From Williamsia deligens (GTDB lineage: Bacteria > Actinomycetota > Actinomycetes > Mycobacteriales > Mycobacteriaceae): a DNA stretch of 64,000 nucleotides. A model generated the notes under the pieces. It ran no database searches. It saw only the letters and a list, made by a program, of their open reading frames with translations, and was not told where the DNA came from. Location: positions 496,001 through 560,000 of the forward strand of contig NZ_JAMTCI010000002.1 of NCBI RefSeq assembly GCF_024171765.1, given 5' to 3'. Positions 19,501-31,973 of this stretch are shown here, one piece after another (the stretch's first letter is position 1; each line of letters opens with the position of its first letter). The translations under genes and the position numbers were made by a program.

Positions 19501-19829
19501 GGATCGGCCGATGCCGTGCCCTGTGGCGGGTCGCCCGCACCCGGCGCCTTCGTGGAGGTCGGGCCGGCAGGGGCGTCCGTCGCCGCCGCGTCGCTCGTCG
19601 CCGGGCCGTCCGCGGCCGCCACCTGGGCGTCGCGCACGGCGATGGCAGCACTGCGGTCGATGCTCGACTGCGGACTGCGGGCGGTGATTCCCAGGTCGGC
19701 GAGGTGCGCGAGCACCTCCCGGCTGGTCAGCCCGATCATGCGGGCGAGGGCGTGCACCCTCATCTTGTGCGGGAACTCCTGCGCCGGTGACGTGTCGCTG
19801 CGGTCGTCCGGTGTGCCTGTGTCGGCCAC
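16530..19829 (-). CDS. rne: Ribonuclease E/G family protein with an IF2-like N-terminal domain
   Basis: An endoribonuclease for mRNA decay and rRNA maturation, 1099 residues. The N-terminus has an IF2_N-like segment (MRVHALARMIGLTSREVL). An Ala/Asp/Ser-rich linker follows, with about eight pentapeptides of the type DTEKS. The catalytic part carries the S1 segment (NIFVGRVQNVLPGMEAAF), the DVNTG motif, IIVDFIDM and the zinc-link TCTCCNGRG. The C-terminal tail is acidic and Pro/Ala-rich, suited to partner binding. GTG 19829 has GGAG upstream; the open frame above it is not coding-like. Confidence 0.95.
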   Translation of the reverse strand: MADTGTPDDRSDTSPAQEFPHKMRVHALARMIGLTSREVLAHLADLGITARSPQSSIDRSAAIAVRDAQVAAADGPATSDAAATDAPAGPTSTKAPGAGDPPQGTASADPAPSLFSAATSYDAAPATPAADAAASPLFLPPPAPEEVERTRRRRPRAAETADNAETDGSTPSTPAPDAPRRRGGADTSGSSDGTVDAEKVADTTPTSGPDDSAADDSDDDSTSGGRRRRRGRRGRGRGRGDQNDSENGDETGSGGSDESASAASGDSAGGNDAAAKSDTAKSDTEKSDTEKTDTGKPDTRKSEAEKSDSEKPDTAESDTDGEKSDADDGSDDGDDENGSGTRRRRRRRRRKGGADADESGGGDDDPPNTVVHEREPRNKSRQRDRDEVQGISGSTRLEAKRQRRRDGRDAGRRRPPILTESEFLARREAVDRVMVVRERSANTALTADDGSAATEDYTQVAVLEDGVLVEHFVTTSTSSSMVGNIFVGRVQNVLPGMEAAFVDIGRGRNGVLYAGEVNWDAAGLDGGSRKIEQALKPGDHVVVQVSKDPVGHKGARLTTQISLAGRYLVYVPGGSSTGISRKLPDTERKRLKQILSKVVPAEAGVIIRTASEGVSEAELAADIERLKAQWETIEAAAAGAKGSSSGKNGGKGGGPSGPQVLYSEPDLLVKVVRDLFNEDFSKLVIDGNGAWDQVHGYVQAVAPDLLDRVTRFERAHADAPDAFAVHRIDEQLTKALERKVWLPSGGTLIIEHTEAMTVVDVNTGKFTGSGGNLEETVTRNNLEAAEEIVRQMRLRDIGGMIIVDFIDMVLESNRDLVLRRLTEALSRDRTRHQVSEVTSLGLVQMTRKRLGTGLLEAFSSTCTCCNGRGIVVHANPVEVTGGGGGDDSGRDQGGSKRSRRSGRKKSDSGQADQSDANGKAHNPAEHPMFRAMAGHGENGDGEDGGGAEQATAPDTEAEAPAERRSGRREKAAPKQAPEPQSAPETQSAPEPQGAPEPTPEPDVVAPSEPSVEPVAAGEPEQAADPAAPRRRRRAARRPASAPVGGGDAVAGTVETIVVEAPSAPTTTVVAQQPDTPVVAVRRTARRRAAGRPAGPPVED

Positions 19830-20264
19830 GTATTCTCCTCGACCCTCGGGCGCATCAGTTCGACGCGGCCGCACGAGGGTTCTGCTGTGTGTCGGGAACG
19901 TCAGGTGACGCCCGAGTCTGTCTGGTCTCGCGTCGTCCGTGACCGGGGGTTCCAGGTCGCGGTACGACACCTGCTGGTGTCCGGCCCCAGGCCGGCGGGC
20001 CCCGTGTCCGGTGCACCTGTCACACGTTGCGTGCGAGCGGCGGGAGCCGCGATGTCCGGGGGATCCGCGGTGAACTGGACTGGTCACCGTGACCGCCGAC
20101 TCCTGTGTCGTCGACGACACCCGAGTATCCCACACGCGTCACACCGTTCCGCGGACGCCTCGCGGGACGACACGGCCCGCCGGGACCGATGGGTCCGGGC
20201 GGGCCGGGGTTCGACGGGGTACGGCCGGTCTCACGACCGGCGGGGTGTCAGGAGAGGTGGGGTG
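19830..20264. other. 435-bp gap between ndk and the RNase E gene
   Basis: No gene is seen. It should hold the leader and promoter of the RNase E gene, though no clear -10/-35 pair was found. Near its ndk end are two hairpins: 20173-20205 (about 15 bp with a mismatch) and 20225-20240 (CCGGTC arms). Neither has a U-tract, so a role in ending ndk transcription is only possible. Confidence 0.5.
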
Positions 20265-20275
20265 TCAGGAGAGAC
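20242..20275. repeat. 17-bp tandem duplication across the ndk stop codon
   Basis: The units 20242-20258 and 20259-20275 share the 15 bases GGGGTGTCAGGAGAG. The second copy supplies the ndk TGA; the first carries an identical unused TCA/TGA. It looks like a simple slippage duplication. Confidence 0.8.
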
Positions 20276-20678
20276 CGGGGAACCACAGCGCGATCTCGCG
20301 CTGCGCCGACTCGGGCGAGTCGGACCCGTGCACCAGGTTGTTCTGCGTCTCGAGGGCGAGGTCCGCGCGGATGCTGCCGGGCACGGCCTTCTCCACGGGA
20401 TCGGTCCCGCCGGCGAGTTGGCGGAACGCCGCGATGGCCCGCGGTCCCTCGAGCACGGCGGCAACGAGCGGACCCGACGTGATGAACTCGAGGAGGGAGC
20501 CGAAAAACGGCTTGTCCTCGTGCTCGGCGTAGTGGCCCCGGGCCACCTCGTCGGTCGCGGTGCGCAGGTCGAGGGCGACGATCGTCAGCCCCTTGCGCTC
20601 GATGCGGGAGATGATCTCGCCGACGAGGCCGCGGGCCACACCGTCGGGCTTGATGAGAACCAGAGTCCGTTCAGTCAC
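20265..20678 (-). CDS. ndk: Nucleoside diphosphate kinase
   Basis: Transfers the gamma phosphate of ATP to nucleoside diphosphates to balance NTP pools. The 137-residue protein starts [18 protein letters not shown] and contains the active-site segment that normally reads NxxHGSDS, here [12 protein letters not shown], with the phosphorylated His. Length and fold are typical. A 17-bp duplication covers its stop codon. Confidence 0.97.
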   Translation of the reverse strand: MTERTLVLIKPDGVARGLVGEIISRIERKGLTIVALDLRTATDEVARGHYAEHEDKPFFGSLLEFITSGPLVAAVLEGPRAIAAFRQLAGGTDPVEKAVPGSIRADLALETQNNLVHGSDSPESAQREIALWFPGLS

Positions 20679-20749
20679 GGCGTCACCCTAGCGGCCGTGT
20701 CGGATCCGTCACTCCCCGGCGGTGGGGGCTGCGCGACGTGACGCGGGGT

Positions 20750-21169
20750 TCAGGAGCAGTACTCGCCCGCCACGGGGAAGAACCCGTAGTTGAAGAGGTT
20801 GCCGTCGCGCGACCGCGGATCGACGACGACCTGCACACAGCCGCCGGGTGACGCCAGCGCTGCGTCGACGGTCGCGTCGAAGCGGGCCGCGAGCGCCAGG
20901 TTCGCCGCCCGGTACTGCGCGGGCACCGGGATGTCGGCGACGAAGCGGGCCAGGTCGATCGAGTCGGCTCGGACGGTCAGGTCGTGGGTGGCGGTGTAGG
21001 AGTACTCCTGCGACGAGACCGGCACCGGCGGGCCGGCGGGTACGACCACGACGTCGGTGTCCGCCCCTGCGGTACCCGCTCCCAGGCCGGTGGCCGCTGT
21101 CGCGGCCATCGCCAGGGCGATCCCGGCGGTGCGGACGAGGGCGGGGACGGTGGTGCGCGCCGACTGCAT
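20750..21169 (-). CDS. Small secreted protein of unknown function
   Basis: A 139-residue protein with a signal peptide: a basic start, a hydrophobic Ala-rich core and a probable cleavage after AGTAGA. The mature part is about 105 residues with a Cys in GGCVQVVVD and a second near the C-terminus (GEYCS), which could form a disulfide. No family is recognised. ATG 21169 places the signal peptide correctly. It lies between ndk and the DUF4233 gene in the same orientation. Confidence 0.7.
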   Translation of the reverse strand: MQSARTTVPALVRTAGIALAMAATAATGLGAGTAGADTDVVVVPAGPPVPVSSQEYSYTATHDLTVRADSIDLARFVADIPVPAQYRAANLALAARFDATVDAALASPGGCVQVVVDPRSRDGNLFNYGFFPVAGEYCS

Positions 21170-21279
21170 GGGGTGGGGGGTCCTCTCGCTGACGACGCCC
21201 CCGGCGGATGCGAGGGCGGTTGTCGGAGATGGTGTCAGCAACCCGCGGGCGCCGTCATCCGCACGGGCGTGCCGCGAGG

Positions 21280-21747
21280 TCACGAATCGGACACGTCTCC
21301 GGCGTCCTCAGGTGTCCCGGACCCGTCGAGACGGACCTGGCCGGGGAGCCGCCCCTCCTCGATCCGGCGGGCCACGTCGCGCCGGATGTAGGCGATGTAG
21401 ACCCACACCAGCGCGAACACGATCCCGACGGCGCCGATGGACCAGTGCAGGACGAACCCGGCGATCAGGAGCACCTGGAGCAGGAGGTCGTAGCCGAGCG
21501 CCCACGACCGGCCCTGCAGACCGGAGCCCAGGATCATCGCGACGGTGACGACGAGGAGGAAGGTCGTCGACGCGGCCGTGAGGCCCCCTCCGACCTTGGC
21601 GACGATGGGGAGCGCGAGCAGCACCACGATCGCCTCGAGGATGAGCGTCCCCGCCATCACGCCGCGCAGACCGCGCCACGGGTCGTTGACCGGCGGCGAG
21701 AACCGGGGCGCGCTCCCCGAGGCTGAACCCGCGTCCGACGAGGTCAT
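21280..21747 (-). CDS. DUF4233 membrane protein
   Basis: A 155-residue protein with about four membrane helices between residues 25 and 125, an N-terminal Ser/Pro-rich cytoplasmic segment and an acidic C-terminal tail. DUF4233 proteins are found next to folC in actinobacteria; no biochemical role is established. The ATG overlaps the folC stop by four bases. Confidence 0.85.
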   Translation of the reverse strand: MTSSDAGSASGSAPRFSPPVNDPWRGLRGVMAGTLILEAIVVLLALPIVAKVGGGLTAASTTFLLVVTVAMILGSGLQGRSWALGYDLLLQVLLIAGFVLHWSIGAVGIVFALVWVYIAYIRRDVARRIEEGRLPGQVRLDGSGTPEDAGDVSDS

Positions 21748-23162
21748 GCCGGATCCTTCCCGAACAGGGTGCGCGCCGCGCCGGCCGTCACGACCGATCC
21801 GGTGATCACCACACCCACCCCCGACAGTCCGGCGTCGGAGTCGTCGTCGACCTCCTCCGCCGAGATGATCGCCGCCTCGACCGCGTCGGGCAGGAACTCG
21901 CGCACCTGCACCCTGTCCTCGCCGAACACCGTTGCCGCCACATCACCGAGTGTGTCCGCGTCCAGCGCGCGGGGTGAACCGTTCGTGGTCACGATCACCT
22001 CGTCGAGCACGGGTTCGAGCGCGGTCAGCACACCCGTCACGTCCTTGTCCCCCATCACGCCGACGACCCCCACGAGGCGACGGAAGTCGAACTCCTCGGA
22101 GATCCCCCGCGCGAGCGCCGCGGCTCCGTGCGGGTTGTGGGCGGCGTCGAGGAAGACCGCCGGGGCGCTGCGCACCCGTTCGAGCCGCCCGGGGACGGTG
22201 ACCGCGGCGAATCCCGCGCGGACGGCGTCGATGTCGAGCTGTCGATCCGCGCCGGCACCGAAGAACGCCTCGACCGCCGCGAGGGCGACGGCCGCGTTCG
22301 CCGCCTGGTGGGCACCGTGCAGCGGCAGGAAGATCTCGTCGTAGACGCCGCCGAGTCCCTGCAGCACCACCATCTGACCGCCGACGGCGGTGCGCCGTTC
22401 GACGACGCGGAACTCCGAGTCCTGTCGCGCGACCACGACGTCGGTCTCGGCGACACGGGCCATGAGGACAGCAGCCGCCTCGGGCTCCTGCGCGGCGAGC
22501 ACGACGACGGGGTCGACCGGGACGAGATCGTCGACGGCGGGCTTGATGATCCCGGCCTTCTCCCCCGCGATGGCCGTCAGCGTGTCCCCGAGGTAGTCGG
22601 CGTGGTCCATCGCGATCGGGGTGATCACCGCGACCGACGGCTCGATGACGTTGGTGGCGTCCCACGTACCACCGAGACCGGTCTCCACGACGGCGACGTC
22701 GACCGGGGCCTCGGCGAACACTGCGTACGCCATCGCCGTGAGGACCTCGAACTTGCTCATCCGGGGTCCGCCCGCCGCGACCGACGAGTCGTCGACCATC
22801 GTCACGTAGGGCTCGAGGTCACGGAACGCGTCGACGTACTGCCGGGGCGTGATCGGCCTCCCGTCGAGCGCGATCCGCTCGGTCGCCAACTGCAGGTGCG
22901 GGCTCGTGATGCGACCGGTCCGTCGGTGCAGCGCGGTCAGCAGCGCGTCGATCATCCGGGTCACCGACGTCTTGCCGTTGGTGCCGGCGATGTGGATCGA
23001 GGGATATCCGCGATGCGGGGACCCCAACAGGTCCATGAGTGCCGAGATCCGGCTCAGCGACGGCTCGATACGCGTCTCCGGCCACCGGCCGTCGAGTTCG
23101 TTCTCGACCTCGGCGAACTCCGCGAGGTCTTCCGGGGTCGGGGTGGACGACGGGACGGTCAC
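21744..23162 (-). CDS. folC: Folylpolyglutamate synthase / dihydrofolate synthase
   Basis: Adds glutamate to dihydropteroate or folates, using ATP. The 472-residue Mur-ligase-family protein has the P-loop [10 protein letters not shown] near residue 60, the Mur-type segment [14 protein letters not shown], and [12 protein letters not shown] in the C-terminal domain. It is coupled at both ends by four-base overlaps: valS upstream and DUF4233 downstream. Confidence 0.96.
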   Translation of the reverse strand: MTVPSSTPTPEDLAEFAEVENELDGRWPETRIEPSLSRISALMDLLGSPHRGYPSIHIAGTNGKTSVTRMIDALLTALHRRTGRITSPHLQLATERIALDGRPITPRQYVDAFRDLEPYVTMVDDSSVAAGGPRMSKFEVLTAMAYAVFAEAPVDVAVVETGLGGTWDATNVIEPSVAVITPIAMDHADYLGDTLTAIAGEKAGIIKPAVDDLVPVDPVVVLAAQEPEAAAVLMARVAETDVVVARQDSEFRVVERRTAVGGQMVVLQGLGGVYDEIFLPLHGAHQAANAAVALAAVEAFFGAGADRQLDIDAVRAGFAAVTVPGRLERVRSAPAVFLDAAHNPHGAAALARGISEEFDFRRLVGVVGVMGDKDVTGVLTALEPVLDEVIVTTNGSPRALDADTLGDVAATVFGEDRVQVREFLPDAVEAAIISAEEVDDDSDAGLSGVGVVITGSVVTAGAARTLFGKDPA

Positions 23163-25828
23163 GAGTCGCCCAGCGCTGCCAGTGCCGCGGACAACCGGTC
23201 GATCTCCTCCAGCGCGAGCACGTTGCGTTCACGGATACGTGCGACGACGTGGTCGGGCGCCTTGGCGACGAACTGCTCGTTGTCGAGCTTGCCGCGGGTC
23301 TGGTCGCGCTCCTTCTCGGCCGCGGCGAGATCCTTGGCGAGACGGCGCTTCTCGGCCTCGACGTCCACCGCACCCGAGGTGTCGAGCGCGACGCGGACGG
23401 TCCCCGAGCCGGCCCGCACCTCGACGGTCGCCGAGGCGGTGAAGTCCTCGCCACGGGGTTCGAGGCGCGCCAACGTGTCGACGTACGGGCGCAACGTCGC
23501 GATGCCGGCGTCGTCGAGGCCGTCGATGTCGGCCGGGACACGCTTGCCCGGCGGCAGACCCTGGTCGCTGCGGAAGCGCCGGATCTCCGTGACCAGCTGC
23601 TGCACGGCCGAGATCCTCTGCGCCGCTGCGGTGTCGGCGACGTCGTGGTCCCCGGACGGCTGCGGCCACGCGGCCAGCGTCACCGTCTCCTGCCCGGTGA
23701 GCGCGGTCCAGAGCACCTCGGTGACGAACGGCATGACCGGGTGCAGTGCCCGCAGCAGCGAGTCGAGGACGGTGCCGAGCACGAGCGCGGTGACATCGGC
23801 GGCCGAACCGCCCTGCGCCACCTGCACCTTGGACAGTTCGAGATACCAGTCGCAGAACTCGTCCCAGGCGAAGTGGTACAGCGCCTCGCACGCCCGGGAG
23901 AACTCGTAGGTCTCGAATCCCCCGTCGGCGTCGGCGAGGACCTCGTCGAGGCGCCGCAGGATCCACCGGTCGGCGTCGGTCAGCTCCGCGTCGGCCGGGA
24001 TCTCACCGACCCGTGCGCCGTTCATCAGCGCGAACTTCGTCGCGTTGAACAGCTTGGTCGCGAAGTTGCGGCTGTCCTGGGCGTTGGTCTCCCCCACCGA
24101 CAGGTCCGCACCCGGACGCGCACCCCGGGCCAGGGTGAACCGCAGGGCGTCGGCGCCGAAGCGGTCGACCCAGTCCAGCGGGTCGATCCCGTTGCCCTTC
24201 GACTTCGACATCTTGCGACCGTGCTCATCGCGGACGAGGCCGTGCAGGAACAGGTGTCGGAACGGCACGGGGGCGTCGAAGTCGAGGGTGCGGCCGACGT
24301 AGGTGCCGAACATCATCATCCGCGCGACCCAGAAGAACAGGATGTCGTACCCGGTCACCAGGACGCTGGTGGGATAGAAGGTGCGCAGGTCCGCGGTGTC
24401 GTCCGGCCACCCGAGGGTGGAGAAGGGCCACAGCCCGGACGAGAACCAGGTGTCGAGGACGTCGGGGTCCTGCTCGTAGCCGACCGGGGGCTGTTCGTCG
24501 GGGCCCACGCAGACGACGTCCCCGTCGGGGCCGTACCAGATCGGGATGCGGTGGCCCCACCACAGCTGCCGAGAGATGCACCAGTCGTGCATGTCGTCGA
24601 CCCAGGCGAACCAGCGGGACTCCATGGACGCGGGGTGGATCTGCGTCGACCCGTCACGCACGGCGTCACCCGCGGCCTTCGCCAGCGACTCCACCCGCAC
24701 CCACCACTGCATGCTCAGACGCGGCTCGATGGGCTCCCCGCTGCGCTCGGAGTGTCCGACGCTGTGGACGTACGGTCGGATCTCCTTGACGATCCGCCCC
24801 TGCTCGGCGAGCGCCTCGCGCACCGCGACCCGCGCCTCGAACCTATCCATCCCGTCGAAACGTGTTCCGGTGTCGGCGATCCGGCCGGTGGCGTCCATGA
24901 TCGTCGGCATCGGCAGGCCGTGACGCTGGCCGATCGCGAAGTCGTTCGGGTCGTGGGCGGGCGTGATCTTGACCGCGCCGGTGCCGAACTCGGGGTCGAC
25001 GTGCTCGTCGGCGATCACCGGCACGGAGGTCTCGAGGAACGGGTGCGGGAGCTCGGTGCCGACGAGGCCGCGGTAGCGCTCGTCGTCGGGGTGGACCGCG
25101 ATTGCGGTGTCGCCCAGCATCGTCTCCAACCGCGTCGTCGCCACCACGATGTGCGGCTGCGCGTCGTCGGTCGAGCCGTACCGGAAGCTGACGAGCTCGC
25201 CCTCGATGTCGCTGTAGGACACCTCGATGTCGCTGATGGCGGTCTGCAGAACCGGCGACCAGTTGACGAGGCGCTCGGCGCGGTAGATCAGACCGTCGTC
25301 GTACATGCGCTTGAACACCGTGTGCACCGCGCGCGACAGGCCGTCGTCCATCGTGAACCGCTCCCGCGACCAGTCGACGCCGTCGCCGAGGCGACGCATC
25401 TGTCCGCCGATGTCGCCGCTGATCTCCTCCTTGGCCTGCCACACGCGGTCCAGGAACGCCTCACGGCCGAGCGCATGACGATCGGTGCCCTCGGCGGCCA
25501 GTCGCTTCTCCACCATGGCCTGCATGGCGATAGCCGCGTGGTCCATGCCGGGCAGCCACAGCACCTCGTACCCCTGCATCCGCTTGCGTCGGCTCAACGC
25601 GTCCATCAGGACGTGTTCGAACGCGTGGCCCATGTGCAGGGACCCGTTGACGTTGGGCGGAGGGATGACGATCGAGTACGGCGGCTTACCGCTCCCGGGG
25701 TCGGCGGTGAAGCACCCGCGCTCGACCCACCCCTGGTAGAGGCGGGACTCGTGCGCGCCGGGCTCCCAGGTCGCGGGCAGCGCAGGTGCGGCGGGAGTGT
25801 TTCCGGCGGTCTCGGTGGGCGAACTCAC
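23159..25828 (-). CDS. valS: Valyl-tRNA synthetase
   Basis: Charges tRNA-Val. An 889-residue class I synthetase with the HIGH-type motif HMGH at residues 65-68, an editing domain, the KMSKS loop [12 protein letters not shown], the anticodon-binding domain and a C-terminal coiled coil ([16 protein letters not shown]). The length suits the family. The 3' end overlaps folC, a common actinobacterial pairing. Confidence 0.97.
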   Translation of the reverse strand: MSSPTETAGNTPAAPALPATWEPGAHESRLYQGWVERGCFTADPGSGKPPYSIVIPPPNVNGSLHMGHAFEHVLMDALSRRKRMQGYEVLWLPGMDHAAIAMQAMVEKRLAAEGTDRHALGREAFLDRVWQAKEEISGDIGGQMRRLGDGVDWSRERFTMDDGLSRAVHTVFKRMYDDGLIYRAERLVNWSPVLQTAISDIEVSYSDIEGELVSFRYGSTDDAQPHIVVATTRLETMLGDTAIAVHPDDERYRGLVGTELPHPFLETSVPVIADEHVDPEFGTGAVKITPAHDPNDFAIGQRHGLPMPTIMDATGRIADTGTRFDGMDRFEARVAVREALAEQGRIVKEIRPYVHSVGHSERSGEPIEPRLSMQWWVRVESLAKAAGDAVRDGSTQIHPASMESRWFAWVDDMHDWCISRQLWWGHRIPIWYGPDGDVVCVGPDEQPPVGYEQDPDVLDTWFSSGLWPFSTLGWPDDTADLRTFYPTSVLVTGYDILFFWVARMMMFGTYVGRTLDFDAPVPFRHLFLHGLVRDEHGRKMSKSKGNGIDPLDWVDRFGADALRFTLARGARPGADLSVGETNAQDSRNFATKLFNATKFALMNGARVGEIPADAELTDADRWILRRLDEVLADADGGFETYEFSRACEALYHFAWDEFCDWYLELSKVQVAQGGSAADVTALVLGTVLDSLLRALHPVMPFVTEVLWTALTGQETVTLAAWPQPSGDHDVADTAAAQRISAVQQLVTEIRRFRSDQGLPPGKRVPADIDGLDDAGIATLRPYVDTLARLEPRGEDFTASATVEVRAGSGTVRVALDTSGAVDVEAEKRRLAKDLAAAEKERDQTRGKLDNEQFVAKAPDHVVARIRERNVLALEEIDRLSAALAALGDS

Positions 25829-25837
25829 CGTTCGAGT

Positions 25838-26443
25838 CTAGGGAACGGCGATCTTGTCCCTGCGCAGCCGGTGCACGTCCTCCGGCGCGTTGACGTTCGT
25901 GAGCCAGGTGGGGTCGGTGACGCTGACCCGGTGCACGACCATCTCGTCGAGCGCGGCGAGCAGGCGACGTTCGCCGCCGGCCACGAGTTCGGTCAGGCGC
26001 GCGGCGCACGACGACCGGTAGATCGCGGCCAGCGGGTGCTGGCGCTGGGCGTCCACCGCGATCACCGCGTCGTCGTCGGCACCCAGTCCCGCGAGGAGCT
26101 CGTCGACCAGGTCCGCGCGCAGCAGCGGCATGTCGGTGGCACACACGAACGCGACGGGGACGTCGTGCGCGGCGGCGTCGGTCAGTCCGGCGGCGAGGGC
26201 GCCGAGCGGCCCCGTGCCGGGGTCCTCGTCGGTGACCCACCGCAGTCCGTCCTGCTCGGCGAACGCCGCGTAGGCCGCGGAGTCGGTCGTGGCGACGACC
26301 GTGATCGGATCGCAGCGTCGTCGCAGTTCGGTCACGATGCGCGTGAGCATCGGCTGTCCGCCCAGGTCGAGCGCCGCTTTGTCCTCCCCCATCCGGCGCG
26401 ATGCGCCTCCTGCGAGCACGATCCCGGCCAGTGGTTGCGACAT
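25838..26443 (-). CDS. mobA: Molybdenum cofactor guanylyltransferase
   Basis: Attaches GMP to molybdopterin to make the guanine dinucleotide form used by DMSO-reductase-family enzymes. The 201-residue protein has the nucleotide-binding LAGGASRRMGEDKA and the segment CATDMPLL. It is divergent from the molybdoenzyme gene at 26485, with only 41 bp between their starts. The context supports MobA serving that enzyme. Confidence 0.93.
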   Translation of the reverse strand: MSQPLAGIVLAGGASRRMGEDKAALDLGGQPMLTRIVTELRRRCDPITVVATTDSAAYAAFAEQDGLRWVTDEDPGTGPLGALAAGLTDAAAHDVPVAFVCATDMPLLRADLVDELLAGLGADDDAVIAVDAQRQHPLAAIYRSSCAARLTELVAGGERRLLAALDEMVVHRVSVTDPTWLTNVNAPEDVHRLRRDKIAVP

Positions 26444-26484
26444 CGCTCGAGTATCGCGTGACGGGACCCCCCGGTGAGGCCACT

Positions 26485-28856
<2,372 letters not shown>

Positions 28857-28857
<1 letters not shown>

Positions 28858-29672
28858 TGGGACGCGTCACCACGCGGGCCCCGGTCCGCAGGATCCGCCC
28901 GACGGGCGAGGTGACCCGCCCCGACACCCTCGCGGTCGAGGAGCCGTTGGAGATGCGGGTCGACGGGCGCGCGCTCACGGTCACGATGCGCACCCCCGGC
29001 GCGGACGTGGATCTCGTGCACGGTTTCCTCCTGGCCGAAGGGCTCATCGCCGGCGGGGCGGACATCGCCGAGGTGCGCTACTGCGACGGCGTCGACGCTG
29101 CGGGCGCGAACACCTACAACGTCCTGGACATCACCACCGCCGGGGACAGTGCGGTCGACATGGTCCCGCGCGCCTTCGGGACGACGTCGGCGTGCGGTGT
29201 GTGCGGCACCGCTGAGATCGACCGGATCACCACGTCCACGCCGTGGGATCTGACCAGCGACGACTGCCGGGTGACCACCCAGGTGCTGGCGGGCCTGCCG
29301 GACACCTTGCGCGCGGCGCAGAAGACGTTCGCGACCACCGGGGGCATCCACGGTGCGGGCCTGTTCCGCACGGACGGCACGCTCCTCGTGGCGCGGGAGG
29401 ACGTGGGCCGCCACAACGCGGTCGACAAGGTCATCGGGTGGGCGGTCCGGGAGCGCCTGCTCCCCCTGCGTGAGGTCGTCCTGATGGTGTCGAGTCGGGT
29501 GTCGTTCGAGCTCGTCCAGAAGGCCGCGATGGCCGGGATCCCCGTCATCGCCGCGGTGTCGGCGCCGTCGTCCCTGGCGGTGTCGCTCGGCGACCAGCTG
29601 GGCATGACCGTGGTCGGGTTCCTCCGCGGCGAGTCGATGAACGTCTACGCCGGCGGGGACCGCGTCGTCTGA
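28857..29672 (+). CDS. fdhD: Formate dehydrogenase accessory sulfurtransferase FdhD
   Basis: Moves sulfur from a cysteine desulfurase to the molybdenum cofactor, activating FdhF-type enzymes. The 271-residue protein has the catalytic CGVCG ([13 protein letters not shown]) and the family segments [13 protein letters not shown] and [15 protein letters not shown]. The start overlaps the molybdoenzyme stop as TGATG, so the two are coupled. It converges with clpX with only 3 bp between the stops. Confidence 0.96.
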
Positions 29673-29675
29673 GGC

Positions 29676-30956
29676 TCAGGCGGTCTTGTCGCGACGCTCG
29701 TCGCGGCGCGGCTTGCGCGGGACGATCGTCGGGAGCACGTTGTCGCGCACGGTCTCCCCGGTGACGACGACCTTGGCGACGTCGTCGCGGCTGGGGATGT
29801 CGTACATGACCGGGAGGAGGACCTCCTCCATGATGGCGCGCAGGCCACGAGCACCGGTGCCACGGTGGATCGCCTGGTCGGCGACAGCCTCGAGGGCCTC
29901 ACCGGTGAACTCGAGTTCGACGCCGTCCATCTCGAACAGGCGCACGTACTGCTTCACCAGCGCGTTCTTCGGCGTCGACAGGATCGAGACCAACGACTCC
30001 TTGTCCAGGTTCGTCACCGACGCGACGACCGGCAGACGACCGATGAACTCCGGGATCAGCCCGAACTTGATGAGGTCCTCGGGCATGACCTCGGCGAAGG
30101 CGTCGGTCATCTCGTCGTCGTTCTTCTTCGCCACCTCGGTGCCGAAACCGATGCCGCGCTTGCCGATGCGGTCGGAGACGATCCGCTCGAGGCCCGCGAA
30201 CGCACCGGCCACGATGAACAGCACGTTGGTGGTGTCGATCTGGATGAATTCCTGGTGCGGGTGCTTGCGCCCACCCTGCGGCGGGACGGATGCCTGGGTG
30301 CCCTCGAGGATCTTCAGCAGTGCCTGCTGCACACCCTCGCCGCTGACGTCGCGGGTGATCGACGGGTTCTCGCTCTTGCGGGCGATCTTGTCGACCTCGT
30401 CGATGTAGATGATCCCGGTCTCGGCGCGCTTGACGTCGTAGTCGGCGGCCTGGATGAGCTTGAGGAGGATGTTCTCGACGTCCTCACCGACATACCCGGC
30501 CTCGGTCAGGGCGGTGGCGTCGGCGATCGCGAACGGGACGTTGAGCATCTTGGCCAACGTCTGCGCGAGGTAGGTCTTGCCGCAGCCGGTGGGGCCGAGC
30601 ATCAGGATGTTCGACTTCGCCAGCTCGACGGCCTCGCCACCGCGGACGTCCTTGCGGTCGCCCGCCTGGATCCGCTTGTAGTGGTTGTAGACGGCGACGG
30701 CCAGCGTGCGCTTGGCCGTGTCCTGTCCTATGACGTAGTTCTCGAGGAAGTCGCGGATCTCGGAGGGCTTCGGCAGCTCGTCGAGCTTGACCTCGCTCGA
30801 CTCGGCGAGTTCCTCCTCGATGATCTCGTTGCAGAGGTCGATGCACTCGTCGCAGATGTACACGCCGGGTCCCGCGATGAGCTTCTTGACCTGCTTCTGG
30901 CTCTTACCGCAGAACGAGCACTTCAACAGGTCGCCGCCGTCACCGATTCGCGCCAT
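29676..30956 (-). CDS. clpX: ATP-dependent Clp protease ATP-binding subunit ClpX
   Basis: A AAA+ unfoldase that feeds substrates to ClpP. The 426-residue protein starts [16 protein letters not shown] and has the N-terminal C4 zinc domain (CSFC and CDEC pairs), Walker A GPTGCGKT, Walker [10 protein letters not shown] and the GYVGEDVE pore loop. ATG 30956 was taken because it gives the family N-terminus. clpP2 lies 263 bp upstream; that gap begins with a hairpin after clpP2, and clpX probably has its own promoter there. Confidence 0.97.
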   Translation of the reverse strand: MARIGDGGDLLKCSFCGKSQKQVKKLIAGPGVYICDECIDLCNEIIEEELAESSEVKLDELPKPSEIRDFLENYVIGQDTAKRTLAVAVYNHYKRIQAGDRKDVRGGEAVELAKSNILMLGPTGCGKTYLAQTLAKMLNVPFAIADATALTEAGYVGEDVENILLKLIQAADYDVKRAETGIIYIDEVDKIARKSENPSITRDVSGEGVQQALLKILEGTQASVPPQGGRKHPHQEFIQIDTTNVLFIVAGAFAGLERIVSDRIGKRGIGFGTEVAKKNDDEMTDAFAEVMPEDLIKFGLIPEFIGRLPVVASVTNLDKESLVSILSTPKNALVKQYVRLFEMDGVELEFTGEALEAVADQAIHRGTGARGLRAIMEEVLLPVMYDIPSRDDVAKVVVTGETVRDNVLPTIVPRKPRRDERRDKTA

Positions 30957-31187
30957 CGTGTGCTGTACCTCTTCCTCGTGCACTGCCGTGAGGGACCTCG
31001 CGACAGGCGGACCGACCCGGTGGCCAGTATCCCTGACCGTACCCGCGGGTCGTCCGAACTTCGACCGATAACCACGATGTCGTGCGGGCCCGCCACCGGT
31101 GGTGGCGATCCGTCGTCCGTGGTGTCACGACACTGTCGTCGGGGCCCCGCCGGCCCGGACGTACAGGATCGCCCCTGCCCTCCCGCA

Positions 31188-31209
31188 CCGGGCGCATCCG
31201 TGCGCCCGG
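31188..31209 (-). terminator. Hairpin just after clpP2
   Basis: A 9-bp G/C stem (CCGGGCGCA arms) with a 4-nt loop lies 11 bp beyond the clpP2 stop. There is no U-tract, so it may be a weak terminator or a 3'-end stabiliser. It separates clpP1-clpP2 from clpX. Confidence 0.5.
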
Positions 31210-31219
31210 GCGTGTCGGC

Positions 31220-31894
31220 TCAGCTCGAGCGACGGGCGGACTTCTTGCGGTACTCGAAGACCTCGTCGATGATCCCGTACTCCTTGGCCTGGGCCGCGGT
31301 GAGGATGTTGTCGCGATCGGTGTCGCGGCGGATCTTGTCGGTGTCCTGGCCGGTGTGGGTCGAGAGGATCTCGTCGAGACGACGACGGATGCGCTCGATC
31401 TCGGCGGCCTGGATCTCCAGGTCCGAGACCTGGCCCTGGTAGGCGCCGCCGGTCCGCGGCTGGTGGATCAGGACGGTCGCGTTCGGCAGCGCCGCGCGCT
31501 TGCCCGGCGTGCCGGCGGCCAGCACGATCGCCGCTGCCGAGGCCGCCTCACCGAGGCAGACCGTCGCGATGTCGCAGTGGACGTACTGCATCGTGTCGTA
31601 GATGGCCAGCATCGCCGGGACGCTGCCGCCCGGGGAGTTGACGTACATGATGATGTCGCGGTCGGGATCCTGGGACTCCAACACCAGCAGCTGCGCCATG
31701 ATGTCGTTGGCGACCGTCTCGTCGATGGGGGTGCCGAGGAAGACGATGCGCTCCTCGAAGAGCTTCGCGTAGGGGTTGTACTCCCGCATGCCGTTGGGCG
31801 TGTGCTCGATGAACGACGGCAGGATGTACCGACTCTGGGCGCCCGCGGGGGCGATGCCCGCGGGTGTCTGACTGGACGAACCGAACATGCTCAT
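31220..31894 (-). CDS. clpP2: ATP-dependent Clp protease proteolytic subunit 2
   Basis: A serine peptidase subunit of the mixed ClpP1P2 protease. The 224-residue protein has the nucleophile Ser in GEAASAAAIVLAAG, the catalytic His in IHQPRTGG and Asp in RDTDRDN. The longer N-terminal region (QSRYILPSFIEHTPNGMREYNPY) marks it as the ClpP2 type. GGAGAG lies before ATG 31894. It is 79 bp downstream of clpP1. Confidence 0.96.
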   Translation of the reverse strand: MSMFGSSSQTPAGIAPAGAQSRYILPSFIEHTPNGMREYNPYAKLFEERIVFLGTPIDETVANDIMAQLLVLESQDPDRDIIMYVNSPGGSVPAMLAIYDTMQYVHCDIATVCLGEAASAAAIVLAAGTPGKRAALPNATVLIHQPRTGGAYQGQVSDLEIQAAEIERIRRRLDEILSTHTGQDTDKIRRDTDRDNILTAAQAKEYGIIDEVFEYRKKSARRSS

Positions 31895-31973
31895 GTGGTC
31901 TCTCCGAAGGCTGTGGGCCGCGACGCGGCCGGGGAAGGGATGGGCTCGTGGCCCTCGCGGGCCGAGGGGTCGC

